In this document: positions 47,441-56,184 of the stretch, piece after piece
How positions within the stretch are numbered: the stretch's first letter is position 1
How the letters are laid out: every line of letters starts with the position of its first letter
Source: Kutzneria sp.
GTDB lineage: Bacteria; Actinomycetota; Actinomycetes; Mycobacteriales; Pseudonocardiaceae
Length of the DNA: 64,000 nucleotides
Direction: 5' to 3'
NCBI GenBank assembly: GCA_019239965.1
Contig: JAFAZC010000202.1
Location: 1 to 64,000 of the forward strand
Made by a program: the position numbers and the translations under genes
The notes under the pieces: model-generated
Databases searched by the model: none
What the model saw: only the letters and a program-made list of their open reading frames with translations
What the model was told of the DNA's origin: nothing

Positions 47441-48055
47441 ATGGCCACCATCGAACAGTCCATCGATGTACGCGTTCCGGTACGCACTGCGTACAACCAG
47501 TGGACCCAGTTCGAGTCCTTCCCGTACTTCATGGATGGTGTGCAACGGGTCATCCAGGTCAACGACACATTGACCCACTGGGAGACGAAGGTCGGGGGCA
47601 TCCAGCGCGAGTTCGATGCACGGATCACTGAACAACACCCCGACGAGAAGATCGCCTGGCGCACCACCGAGGGACCGGACCACGGTGGCACCGTCACCTT
47701 TCATCCGCTCGATGAAGGGACCACCCGCGTTTCACTCACGATGGAGTACGACCCGGAAACCCTGACCGAGAAGGTCGGTACCGCGCTCGGTGTCGTCAGT
47801 AACCGGATCAGCGGCGATCTCCAGCGGTTCAAGGAATTCATCGAAGACGAGGGGCACGAGACCGGAGCGTGGCGGGGCGTGGTCACCGGCGCCCACCAAG
47901 ACGCTCGCTTCCGTCAGCCACAACGGTCCGACGACGTCGCCACGACTCCTTTTCCTAGGCAGGCCGACCCACACCTCAGCAGTACGCCGGCTTATCCCGA
48001 CCCTGGTGCAGGCGCCATGGGCTCGCCGGTGCCACCCCCTATCAATGAGCCATGA
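47441..48055 (+). CDS. SRPBCC (START-like) family protein
   Basis: 204 residues. Residues ~1-145 form an SRPBCC/polyketide-cyclase-like ligand-binding fold (VRVPVRTAYNQWTQFESFPYFMDGVQ, in part; then WETKVGGIQREFDARI and YDPETLTEKVG). Such COG5637-type proteins are common in actinobacterial stress regions, and their ligand is unknown. The last ~50 residues are Pro-rich and likely disordered. ATG 47441 was chosen, with GGGAG upstream. Confidence 0.85.
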   Translation: MATIEQSIDVRVPVRTAYNQWTQFESFPYFMDGVQRVIQVNDTLTHWETKVGGIQREFDARITEQHPDEKIAWRTTEGPDHGGTVTFHPLDEGTTRVSLTMEYDPETLTEKVGTALGVVSNRISGDLQRFKEFIEDEGHETGAWRGVVTGAHQDARFRQPQRSDDVATTPFPRQADPHLSSTPAYPDPGAGAMGSPVPPPINEP

Positions 48056-48098
48056 CCGGCACCAGTGCCGAATCGACCTCATTCACAAAGGGACCGCT

Positions 48099-48311
48099 AT
48101 GGCCACTATGGACATAACGCGAATCAATCGAGCCCACGCCGGGCAACTCGCGGCGGACTGCCCACCACGGCAGCTGCGACGTGCGGCACGATATGTCGCA
48201 AGCAAGGCTTTGGATGCCGGGGACTGCGCCATGCTGCTGGACATGCTGGGCCTCGACCCAAGGGACGGACTGGCCACGGACGGCGAAAGCGTGACAGTGT
48301 TCAGTTCCTGA
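48099..48311 (+). CDS. Small helical hypothetical protein
   Basis: 70 residues from ATG 48099, with AAAGGGA seven bases upstream. Mostly helical, with RRAARYVASKALDAGDCAMLLDMLGLDP, of which DCAMLLDMLGLDP resembles small actinobacterial proteins I have seen annotated only as hypothetical. It follows the SRPBCC gene by 43 bp and converges with the MFS transporter. Function unknown. Confidence 0.6.
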   Translation: MATMDITRINRAHAGQLAADCPPRQLRRAARYVASKALDAGDCAMLLDMLGLDPRDGLATDGESVTVFSS

Positions 48312-48321
48312 TCACAGGCCA

Positions 48322-49806
48322 TCACGACAGTGGCAAGGTCGATCTCCGCCCGTCCCGCTGTTGTGGCCCCCGCTCGTCTGGAGTGGCCGACAGCGGGCTC
48401 GCGATGTCCTCGAGGGACCGCTGTGCCGCCTCGATACCGAACGCGATTTCGGCGATTCCGCCGACCATCATCACGGCAGCGCCAAGGTAGTAACCGACCG
48501 CGACTGCTGTTGGCTCGCCGGACTCGACCAGTTTCCCAAACAGGGCCGGCCCGACAATGCCACCAAGCCCTGTACCTACCGAGTAGAACAGCGCGATGGC
48601 CATTGCCCTGATCTCCAGCGGAAACACCTCCGACACCGTCAGGTAGGCCGCGCTGGCACCGGCCGAGGCCAAGAAGAACACCGCGGACCAGGCGGCGGTC
48701 AGTGTGTTGGCGCTCAACAAGCCCTGCCCGAACAGCACGCCCGTTCCCACGAGCAGCAGCCCGGAGCCGAGGTAGCTGACCGTGATCATCACACGCCGGC
48801 CGACGGTGTCGAACAGCTTGCCGAGCACGATCGGCCCACAGAAACTGCCCAGCGCGAGCGGAATCAGGTAACCGCCAACAGCGGCGTCCGACACTCCGAA
48901 GAACCTGCCCAACACCAGTGCCTGGGTGAAGTAGACGGCGTTGTAGAGGAAGGCCTGGCCGACGAACAGTCCCAGTCCGAGCAGGGTACGGCGTGGATAG
49001 GTGCGCAGCAGGGTCACGCCCACCACACCGAATCCGGCGGTTCCGCGCCGCTTCACCCGGATCGTGTCGTCCACCGGCTCGAGCCGATGCCCAGTCTTCT
49101 CGGTGACGAGATGTTCGATCCTGCCGACCAACCGGTCCGCGTCGTCGGCCCGCCCATGGGTGAACAGCCATCGTGGGCTCTCGGGAAGGTTCCTGCGCAC
49201 GATCAGGATGCCGACCCCGAGTGCGGCACCGAGGCCGAAGGCCAGCCGCCAACCCAGGTTCGGCGGGAGCAGCGCCGGATTGAGCAGAACCAGCGTCAGC
49301 GCGGCTCCTGCGGCGGCACCCAGCCAGTATGATCCGTTGACGATCAGGTCGACTCGGCCCCGTACCCGTGCGGGTACCAGTTCGTCGACCGCGGAGTTGA
49401 TCGCCGCGTACTCCCCGCCGATTCCGGCGCCAGTGGCCATGCGCATCAGCAGAAACCACAGGAAGCCAGGAGAGAACGCGGTCAGCACCGTGGCCGCCAG
49501 ATAGACCGCCAGGGTAGACAGGAACAGCTTCTTGCGACCGAACCGGTCGGCGAGATATCCAAAGCCGAGCGAACCGAGCACGGCGCCGGCCACGTAGCCC
49601 GACGCGGCTAAGCCGACCTGGGCGTCAGTCAGGTGCAGACCGCCTGTCGGGTCTGTGAGTCGTGCACCAAGGGCACCGACGATGGTGACCTCGAGACCAT
49701 CGAGAATCCATACGGCTCCCAGACCGAGCAGTACCGTCCAGTGCCAACGCGACCAGGGCAACCGGTCCATTCTCGCCGGCACGTCAGTGTCCACGGTGTC
49801 GTTCAC
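48322..49806 (-). CDS. MFS transporter, sugar/metabolite-porter type
   Basis: 494 residues with 12 membrane helices. The conserved motif GYLADRFGRKKLF follows helix 2, RMATGAGIGGEYAAI marks helix 4, and PESPRWLF follows helix 6, as in sugar-porter and metabolite-H+ symporter families. Substrate unknown. GTG 49806 was chosen; the longer frame to 50025 runs through untranslated leader rich in Gly and Arg. Confidence 0.88.
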   Translation of the reverse strand: MNDTVDTDVPARMDRLPWSRWHWTVLLGLGAVWILDGLEVTIVGALGARLTDPTGGLHLTDAQVGLAASGYVAGAVLGSLGFGYLADRFGRKKLFLSTLAVYLAATVLTAFSPGFLWFLLMRMATGAGIGGEYAAINSAVDELVPARVRGRVDLIVNGSYWLGAAAGAALTLVLLNPALLPPNLGWRLAFGLGAALGVGILIVRRNLPESPRWLFTHGRADDADRLVGRIEHLVTEKTGHRLEPVDDTIRVKRRGTAGFGVVGVTLLRTYPRRTLLGLGLFVGQAFLYNAVYFTQALVLGRFFGVSDAAVGGYLIPLALGSFCGPIVLGKLFDTVGRRVMITVSYLGSGLLLVGTGVLFGQGLLSANTLTAAWSAVFFLASAGASAAYLTVSEVFPLEIRAMAIALFYSVGTGLGGIVGPALFGKLVESGEPTAVAVGYYLGAAVMMVGGIAEIAFGIEAAQRSLEDIASPLSATPDERGPQQRDGRRSTLPLS

Positions 49807-49992
49807 CCAGCCACCACCCCCTTCGCCGACACTCTCGCGATGGTGACTACCCCGGCCGTCACTGACGGAACCCCCGCCGCTCGACACGCCGTGAAACTCA
49901 CACGGGCGGTGGCGTTTAGCCGGGGCGCCCAGCGGGGAGTCCATGCCCATGGGCGATGGCCGTCTTGTTGTGGTCGTCACCCACTGCGGTGG

Positions 49993-50016
49993 GCCCCGGT
50001 GGGCAGGGCCCGGGGC
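49993..50016 (-). terminator. Candidate terminator after the anti-sigma-like gene
   Basis: GCCCCGG (49993-49999) and CCGGGGC (50010-50016) form a GC-rich stem with a 10-nt loop, about 60 bp past the stop of the MEDS/ATPase gene and before the MFS gene. No T-tract. Confidence 0.4.
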
Positions 50017-50072
50017 TCGCCGCACGATAAATGGCAGGGTAAGGCGGCTCTCACACGGCCTGTCCGCTCGTG

Positions 50073-51020
50073 TCAGGGGAAGACCATCACACGAACGACC
50101 GTGCCCGTTGCTGGCGACGAACGCAGTTGTACGAGGTCACACACCTGGTTGACGATCCACAGCCCCCTACCTCGCCGTTGCTTCGTCGTCGGCTTGCGTC
50201 GGCCAGCGAGTGGATCGGTCAGTACGCCGGAATCGCGGACTTCGCAAACGAAGCCTTTCGGGTCGCGCCACAGCAGCAGCACTCCTTTGCCGCCGCCGTG
50301 GTCGATGCTGTTGACCATCACCTCATGTGTGGCGAGCACCAGGTCCTGAACGCCGTCCTCGGTCAGCCCGGCGCGGGATGCCTCGGACGCCACGAGCGTG
50401 CGGACACTGGAAATGCTCTCCATGTCGAATGGGACCTGGTGATGCGCGCGCGGCGGCGTGGGCAGCGTTCCGGCGAGAACGGTCGCCGGGGACGGCGGAC
50501 GGTAGTCGGGATTCGTCGCTCCGGCGACCACGGAATGGTCGCCCAGCACCGAAGCGATGTCTCCGTGATCGAGTTCTGTCACGTCGTAGGGACACAGCAG
50601 CCGCCATGCCGGCAGACCGACGAATGCCAGATTCAGCAACGACTCGTGCCGGCGGTACTCGGCGAGTTCCGAGGTGTCACGGTCGGGTGCCATCGGCTCG
50701 CACACGCCACGGCAGAGACGACGGCCTGCCTGTTCCTCAAGCCAGCTACGCAGCATGGGGATGATCCGCGCGGGGTTGCGTCCGACGCCGTTCAGTTCGA
50801 GGAACCGGACGGCGTCGGCCTCCGCACCGAGGTCGGCGCGGAGCAGCTCCTCGGTGTCGGCCCGTACCGCGACCAGGACGGACTCCTCCGCGCACAAGCC
50901 TTCCCGGATGAACTCGCTAACGGATGCCTGAAGCTGGTCCGTATCGGTGTACAGCAATGCCTCGTGGCGGAAGTCCGGCTTCTCGCGGCCCTGACCGGAC
51001 TCCTGTACAGCATCCCTCAC
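50073..51020 (-). CDS. MEDS-domain sensor with HATPase (RsbA-like anti-sigma regulator)
   Basis: 315 residues. Residues ~15-190 match the MEDS (DcmR-like) sensory domain (HEALLYTDTDQLQASVSEFI, VLVAVRADT). The C-terminal ~130 form a GHKL ATPase of the anti-sigma kinase type (HEVMVNSIDHGGGKG N-box, CEVRDSG, GRGLWIVNQVCDLV). There is no histidine phospho-acceptor. These RsbA-like proteins sequester or phosphorylate anti-sigma-factor antagonists in general stress responses; no sigma factor is adjacent. GTG 51020 follows GGGGGC; the open frame to 51311 is Arg/Pro-rich. Confidence 0.85.
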   Translation of the reverse strand: MRDAVQESGQGREKPDFRHEALLYTDTDQLQASVSEFIREGLCAEESVLVAVRADTEELLRADLGAEADAVRFLELNGVGRNPARIIPMLRSWLEEQAGRRLCRGVCEPMAPDRDTSELAEYRRHESLLNLAFVGLPAWRLLCPYDVTELDHGDIASVLGDHSVVAGATNPDYRPPSPATVLAGTLPTPPRAHHQVPFDMESISSVRTLVASEASRAGLTEDGVQDLVLATHEVMVNSIDHGGGKGVLLLWRDPKGFVCEVRDSGVLTDPLAGRRKPTTKQRRGRGLWIVNQVCDLVQLRSSPATGTVVRVMVFP

Positions 51021-51295
51021 CGCATCGCCCCCATCTCTCACCTGCAAGGATACCGTCGAGCCAGCACCCTGGCCGGTCGTGTCACACAGTGGAGTTGTCA
51101 GGCGAGAGGCCGCCGAGATCACATTACCAGCCATCATGTTCCCCGTGACGAGACAACGAGCTTGACGCCGCACGTTCCCACCGGCGGTTCCCGCGCTGTT
51201 CGCGTCTGACCGGCGGCCGTAGGCGTCCACCGTGGGACTGCCGGGCCTCGCGCTGGGTGTCTGACGATCGTCCGCAGGACAGTTCCAAGACACTG

Positions 51296-51538
51296 TCAGC
51301 GCCGTAAACATAACCCGAACCCGGCGGTGGCAAAAGCGACGCCGGACAAAATGAGCACTACGTTCGCCACCACACAGCCGAGTACGAGACAGGCCATCCC
51401 GAAGGCACCTAGCACCGCGAACAGCCAGCGGTAGCGGTCAAGCACGCCGATCCGAAGTATCGCGGCCAGTTTCGGGTCCTCCTCGGCCAATGCCTGTTCG
51501 ATACCCTCCAGCTGTCTGCGCTCGTACTGACTCAACAT
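51296..51538 (-). CDS. DUF3040 small membrane protein
   Basis: 80 residues. LSQYERRQLEGIEQALAEEDP is the DUF3040 hallmark (given as one motif, with ATG before it). Two membrane segments follow (WLFAVLGAFGMACLVLG and LILSGVAFATAGFGL). GGGAG lies five bases before ATG 51538. Common in actinobacteria, function unknown. The 200 bp upstream are non-coding. Confidence 0.9.
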   Translation of the reverse strand: MLSQYERRQLEGIEQALAEEDPKLAAILRIGVLDRYRWLFAVLGAFGMACLVLGCVVANVVLILSGVAFATAGFGLCLRR

Positions 51539-51739
51539 CGTGACTCCCACTCCGTCCCAGACCAGTGCACCCTTCTCCCCACCGGCACGGTCCACCACCC
51601 GCACTCGGTGTACCCGAGCCCTCGAGCACAGCGCGCATCCGTCGCTGGCAAGCGCGAGCCGACAAATACCTTGGGATACGGATACCGCGGCGTGGGACCG
51701 GCGAAACTCCGTAAGGTGACTTTCACACACCACACGGCC

Positions 51740-52195
51740 TTACCGTCTCCGCAGCGACATCGGGATGGTGAACCACAGCGATCCGAACAGCGCTCCCATA
51801 CCGATGCCAAGTACGACGCCGGTGAGTTTGCCGAAAACCACATAGCCGATCAGCAGGACGGTTCCTGTGGTCGCAGCGGCCAGCGACGCGAGTCCGATGA
51901 CGGCGAATGTCGAGGCATTGGTCACGATCGACTCGCGTCTGCCATGGCGGAAGAGTATGCGGTGCCAGGCAGCCGGGGTGATGAGAAAACACACCGCTAT
52001 AGCGGCGAACATGACGGTGATCACGTGAACCACGTGTACGAAGGCATCCGCACGGGCGTAGCGATCGGTGAACGCTACCGACAGCAGAAACCCGAACAGG
52101 ACCTGCACACCGGTTTGCGCAATCCTGAGTTCTTGCAACAACTCGTTCAGATTGCGAGCGAGTCGTTGCTGTTCGGACGCTTCTGGCTCACTCAT
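51740..52195 (-). CDS. DUF6328 membrane protein
   Basis: 151 residues. A conserved cytosolic start (RLARNLNELLQELRIAQTGVQ) runs into four membrane helices (VLFGFLLSVAF onward). This pattern fits DUF6328, often near DUF3040 and other stress-linked actinobacterial genes. ATG 52195 overlaps the stop of the small gene upstream. Function unknown. Confidence 0.85.
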   Translation of the reverse strand: MSEPEASEQQRLARNLNELLQELRIAQTGVQVLFGFLLSVAFTDRYARADAFVHVVHVITVMFAAIAVCFLITPAAWHRILFRHGRRESIVTNASTFAVIGLASLAAATTGTVLLIGYVVFGKLTGVVLGIGMGALFGSLWFTIPMSLRRR

Positions 52196-52401
52196 GAACC
52201 GTTACCGTCCACCTGCGGACAGCGCACGGTGAAAGTGGGACGTGGCGACCGCATCCGCGGCGAGAGGAGTTGCGGGTCGGGCCCGGCCAGCTCGGTATAC
52301 ATCAACAGCAGGATGCGGAGCAGCACGCTTCCCCTGGCCGACCTACCGCGTACCGGTACGGGCCCTGATGCCGGCACCAGCCGCGTGGTGGTAGTGCTCA
52401 T
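52192..52401 (-). CDS. Small Arg/Pro-rich hypothetical protein coupled to DUF6328
   Basis: 69 residues starting at ATG 52401, 11 bp after the oxidase gene's stop codon. Its stop overlaps the DUF6328 start (ATGA), which is the main support for it being real. It contains LLRILLLMYTELAGPD, a possible amphipathic helix. No family recognised, and it may be a coupling ORF only. Confidence 0.4.
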   Translation of the reverse strand: MSTTTTRLVPASGPVPVRGRSARGSVLLRILLLMYTELAGPDPQLLSPRMRSPRPTFTVRCPQVDGNGS

Positions 52402-52411
52402 CGCTTGCCGT

Positions 52412-54205
52412 TCATGAACGTCCGCCAGGCAGGAACTCCTGTGCCTTGGTCTTGATTCCCTTGGTCAGCATGCTCCACACGTCAGCGTCGCCCCGCAGCA
52501 TCGATTCGGCCGTCGACCGGATCTGCTCGAACGTGGCATGGGGTGGGATCGGCGGGATATTGGGATCACAGTGCACGTCGAGCACGACAGGACGGTCGGC
52601 GACGAGTGCCTCGTGCCATGCGGCTCCGAGCTGGCCGGGATCGGTCACGGTGATTCCACTGAGTCCGAGCACCCGTGCGAAGTCGGCGTAGGAGACGTCT
52701 GGAAGGGACTGGGACTCCTGGAACTTCGGAGCTCCGCCCATCGCCCGCAGTTCCCAGGTCACCTGGTTGAGGTCGTTGTTGTGCAGTATGCAGACGATGC
52801 AACGCGGGTCTGACCAATGCTTGTAATAGCGCTGGATCGTAATCAGTTCCGCCATACCATTCATCTGCATCGCGCCGTCTCCGACGAGAGCGATCGCCGG
52901 TCGGTCCGGATGAGCGAACTTGGCGCCGATAGCGTAGGGGACCCCTGGTCCCATAGTGGCCAGTGTTCCCGACAGTGAGGCCCGCATCCCACCACGCAAC
53001 TTCAGCGTGCGGGCATACCAGTTCGCCACGGACCCCGAGTCCGACGTCACGATGGCATTGTCCGGGACACGCGAGGACAGCTCCCAGGTGATCCGCATCG
53101 GGTTGATCGGGTCCGCGTCCACCATGGACTCGCGCTCCATCACCTCCCACCACCGTGCCACGTTCTTCTCGATCGACTGTCGCCACGATCGGTCCTGCTT
53201 GCGCTCGAGCAACGGAATCAGCGCGGCCAGGGTCGCCTTCGCGTCCCCGACGAGGTTGGCCTCGGTGGGGTAGCGCATGCCGATGAACTTTCCGTCGATG
53301 TCGATCTGGATGCCGCGCGCCTTGCCGTACGGCGGGAGGAAGTGGGAGTACGGAAAGTTCGACCCGACGATCAACAGCGTGTCGCAGTCTGCCATCAGCT
53401 CGTAACTCGGCCGAGTTCCCAGCAAGCCGATCGCACCGGTCACGTAGGGCAGGTCATCAGGCAGCACGTCCTTGCCAAGCAATGCCTTGGCCACTCCCGC
53501 ACCGGTGAGCTCGGCGACCTCACGCACCTCATCGTCGGCGTGCCGCGCCCCCTGTCCGATCAGTATCGCGACCTTCTTGCCACCGTTGAGGATCTCCGCT
53601 GCGCGGGCCAATTCCTCGGCCGCGGGCATCGTCACCGAACGCGCCTGGCTGGGTGGACTGGATGGCACGTGCTTGAACACGTGCTTCGGCGGGTTGTAGG
53701 GCTCCTCCTGCAGGTCGTTGGGAATGATCAAGGCAGTCGGCGCCCGCTCAGCCTCGGCGATCCGCATCGCCCGATCCAACACATTGGGCAACTGCTCCGA
53801 GACGTTGACCTCAACCAGGTAGGCACTGGCGACGTCCTTGAACAGGGACTGAAGGTCCACCTCCTGCTGGTAACTGCCGCCCATGGCACTGCGGGCCGTC
53901 TGCCCGACAATCGCCACCACCGGCACGTGATCCAGCTTCGCGTCGTAGAGACCGTTGAGCAGGTGAATGGCACCGGGCCCCGAGGTGGCCATGCACACGC
54001 CCACCTTGCCGCTGAACTTGGCGTAGCCGACCGCCTCGAAGGCGGCCATTTCCTCATGTCTGGCCTGGATGAAGGCGGGATGGTTGTCCGCTCGACCAAA
54101 TGCGGCGACGATGCCGTTGATGCCGTCGCCCGGATAACCGAACACCTGCTCGACACCCCAGTCGCGCAGTCGCTTGAGCAGGTAGTCGCCAACGGACTCG
54201 GCCAT
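52412..54205 (-). CDS. ThDP-dependent pyruvate oxidase/dehydrogenase (PoxB-like)
   Basis: 597 residues. Three domains of the acetolactate synthase/pyruvate oxidase family: N-terminal pyrimidine-binding (GYPGDGINGIVAAFG, RHEEMAAFEAVGYAKFSG), central FAD-fold, and ThDP-binding (ALVGDGAMQMNGMAELIT...HNNDLNQVTWE). It would decarboxylate pyruvate to acetate or acetyl phosphate using FAD and a quinone or O2. ATG 54205 follows GAGGAGG, and the open frame continuing to 54271 is leader. First gene of a run with the DUF6328 and DUF3040 genes. Confidence 0.9.
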   Translation of the reverse strand: MAESVGDYLLKRLRDWGVEQVFGYPGDGINGIVAAFGRADNHPAFIQARHEEMAAFEAVGYAKFSGKVGVCMATSGPGAIHLLNGLYDAKLDHVPVVAIVGQTARSAMGGSYQQEVDLQSLFKDVASAYLVEVNVSEQLPNVLDRAMRIAEAERAPTALIIPNDLQEEPYNPPKHVFKHVPSSPPSQARSVTMPAAEELARAAEILNGGKKVAILIGQGARHADDEVREVAELTGAGVAKALLGKDVLPDDLPYVTGAIGLLGTRPSYELMADCDTLLIVGSNFPYSHFLPPYGKARGIQIDIDGKFIGMRYPTEANLVGDAKATLAALIPLLERKQDRSWRQSIEKNVARWWEVMERESMVDADPINPMRITWELSSRVPDNAIVTSDSGSVANWYARTLKLRGGMRASLSGTLATMGPGVPYAIGAKFAHPDRPAIALVGDGAMQMNGMAELITIQRYYKHWSDPRCIVCILHNNDLNQVTWELRAMGGAPKFQESQSLPDVSYADFARVLGLSGITVTDPGQLGAAWHEALVADRPVVLDVHCDPNIPPIPPHATFEQIRSTAESMLRGDADVWSMLTKGIKTKAQEFLPGGRS

Positions 54206-54436
54206 CGTTCCTCCTCGCATCGGATCACCGCACCGCTTCAGGAATACCCGCCCGCGGCCCGCCCACACCATTGATCAGATGCCGAGCAGGTCTTCGGGTC
54301 GTCGGCGGCCCTCCTCGACCAGGACCGACTCCGGCGGCCACCGCGTGGTCGGTCTCCCCAGTCGGGCGTGAGCCCTTCCGGATTACCCCTTCGACCCCGA
54401 TTTCATGCGCCCGCCAGGACCGAGCCGCGGCCACGT

Positions 54437-55360
54437 TCAGACACGCAGCCACCTCAACTGTCTTGGCTCGGCCAACCGCCGCCAGGTGACGGCCAGCCCA
54501 TCAAGGGCACGGCACATGTGCTGCCACTCGACGCCGCACAGCGCACCGAGGGTGAACCCGTCACGGACAGAACGGCCGTCAGCCGCGTGGTGGACCTGTG
54601 CGGCCATGCACCGCAGCTCCGACATGGCGACAACGCCGTCCTGGTAGTGGCCGAGCAGCTCCTGCAGTGCCTTGACGTGGCCGAGGGTCCGCTCCGCCTC
54701 CTCCCCGACCACCGGCAGGGTCGCTTCGACGGCATAACGGAACCGCTTAGCGGCCTTGCGGACCTGGTGCACCAGCCGGTCTCGTTCCGGCCCGGGTGTC
54801 ATCTCGTCGACGGCGGCGTGTGCCCGATCGAGTCGGAGCCACGCCTTGCCGACCAGGGCAGGCAGCACCGGCTCGGCGCGTCCGGCGGCCAAGGTGGTGA
54901 ACGGCGGGTCGGCCAGCAGTTTTTCCAAAGTCGAGCGCAGCAGCCGGTAGCGCTGGCCGCGCAGCGCCGCGAGCACCGCATCCCTGGCGCTGGCCTGACG
55001 GCTCGCGCAGCGGTCGTCGAGACGCTGGCCGACGTCGCTCCACAGGAGTTCGGCCGGCAGCGCCAAGAGCCGTTCGGCGAACCTGGCACGCAGTACTTCC
55101 TGGTCACGAGCCGATCCGAGGATCCCGGCCAGCCACTTCAGCTCAGCGGCCAGTGCCGTGGTGTCCGGAGGCGACACGATCTGACGAAACACCCGCAGCC
55201 CGCTGCGCAGTCGGCGAATCGCGACTCGCATCTGGTGCACCGACCCCGCGTCGTCGAGCCTGACCCGTCGATCCTGAGCGGCGATCGCCTCGACCTGCTC
55301 CCGCAGGTACGCCATGACGGCCTCACCTGCCAACGCGTGACGAGCCAGCACGTCACCCAT
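54437..55360 (-). CDS. CHAD domain protein
   Basis: 307 residues, essentially one CHAD domain: VHQMRVAIRRLRSGLRVF and VHQVRKAAKRFRYAVE carry the paired conserved histidines and arginines, as in both halves of the repeat. CHAD domains bind polyphosphate. No CYTH phosphatase domain is attached or adjacent. ATG 55360 was chosen because the extra N-terminal residues to 55441 overlap the promoter of the divergent HAD gene. Confidence 0.9.
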   Translation of the reverse strand: MGDVLARHALAGEAVMAYLREQVEAIAAQDRRVRLDDAGSVHQMRVAIRRLRSGLRVFRQIVSPPDTTALAAELKWLAGILGSARDQEVLRARFAERLLALPAELLWSDVGQRLDDRCASRQASARDAVLAALRGQRYRLLRSTLEKLLADPPFTTLAAGRAEPVLPALVGKAWLRLDRAHAAVDEMTPGPERDRLVHQVRKAAKRFRYAVEATLPVVGEEAERTLGHVKALQELLGHYQDGVVAMSELRCMAAQVHHAADGRSVRDGFTLGALCGVEWQHMCRALDGLAVTWRRLAEPRQLRWLRV

Positions 55361-55446
55361 GGTCGCAGCGTACCCGGCTCTTCGGATGGTTGGCGTCGGT
55401 CGGATCCGGGCACTCCCCAGTGAGGCGACACTGGAGGGCATGCCAC

Positions 55447-56184
55447 GTGACCGAGCACACCGACCTTGGCGTTCCGGCCACGATCAGGGCGTTGCTGTTC
55501 GATTTGGACGGGGTGCTGACGAAGACCGCCACGCTGCACGCCAAGGCCTGGAAGACGACCTTTGACGGTTTCCTCGACGGACGGGGCGCCCCGTTCACAC
55601 TGGACACCGACTATGCGGAGTACGTCGACGGCAAGCCTCGCATCGACGGTGTGCGGTCCTTCCTCGGGGCAAGGGGAATCGCACTGCCCGAAGGTGACCC
55701 CGACGACTCTCCCACTGCCCGGACGGTACACGGGCTGGCCAACCGCAAGAACCAGCTTGTGCTGGGCATGATCCGTGATGAGGGTGTGCAGGCATACGAG
55801 GACGCGGTCGAGTACCTGCGTGCGGTAGACGGCGCCGGAATGCCGCGAGCGGTGGTGTCCTCCAGCGCCAACTGTCACGATGTGTTGGTCTCCGCGGGTA
55901 TCGACGGCTTCTTCCAGACGGAGATCGACGGCAGGGCCGCAGCGGAGCTGGGCCTTGCTGGCAAGCCCGCTCCGGACACCTTCCTCGCGGGTGCGGAAGC
56001 GTTGGGGGTCGAGCCCGCACAGGCAGCGGTTCTCGAGGACGCACTGGCCGGGGTTGCGGCGGGACGCGCCGGCAACTTCGGCGTCGTCGTTGGCGTCGAC
56101 CGGGCCAACCATGGTGACGCCCTGCTCGCGCACGGTGCCGATCTCGTCGTCGCCGAACTCACGGAATTGTTGAACAAGGCATGA
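55447..56184 (+). CDS. HAD-family beta-phosphoglucomutase-like enzyme
   Basis: 245 residues. HAD motif I LLFDLDGVLTKTATLHAKAW, motif II SSSAN, and motif III/IV ranges GKPAPDTFLAGAEALG and LEDALAGVAAG are intact. It interconverts beta-glucose-1-phosphate and glucose-6-phosphate. GTG 55447 is eight bases after GGAGGG. The stop overlaps the start of a GH65 disaccharide phosphorylase, whose beta-glucose-1-phosphate product is its natural substrate. Confidence 0.92.
   Translation: MTEHTDLGVPATIRALLFDLDGVLTKTATLHAKAWKTTFDGFLDGRGAPFTLDTDYAEYVDGKPRIDGVRSFLGARGIALPEGDPDDSPTARTVHGLANRKNQLVLGMIRDEGVQAYEDAVEYLRAVDGAGMPRAVVSSSANCHDVLVSAGIDGFFQTEIDGRAAAELGLAGKPAPDTFLAGAEALGVEPAQAAVLEDALAGVAAGRAGNFGVVVGVDRANHGDALLAHGADLVVAELTELLNKA

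Noticed and set aside
48083-49459. 458-codon minus-strand frame inside the MFS transporter
   Set aside because: It is an alternative frame of the same strand with Arg/Gly-rich low-complexity composition; the MFS frame has family motifs and a hydrophobic pattern.
54368-55423. 351-codon plus-strand frame opposite the CHAD gene
   Set aside because: No ribosome-binding site or family features; antisense to the CHAD domain.
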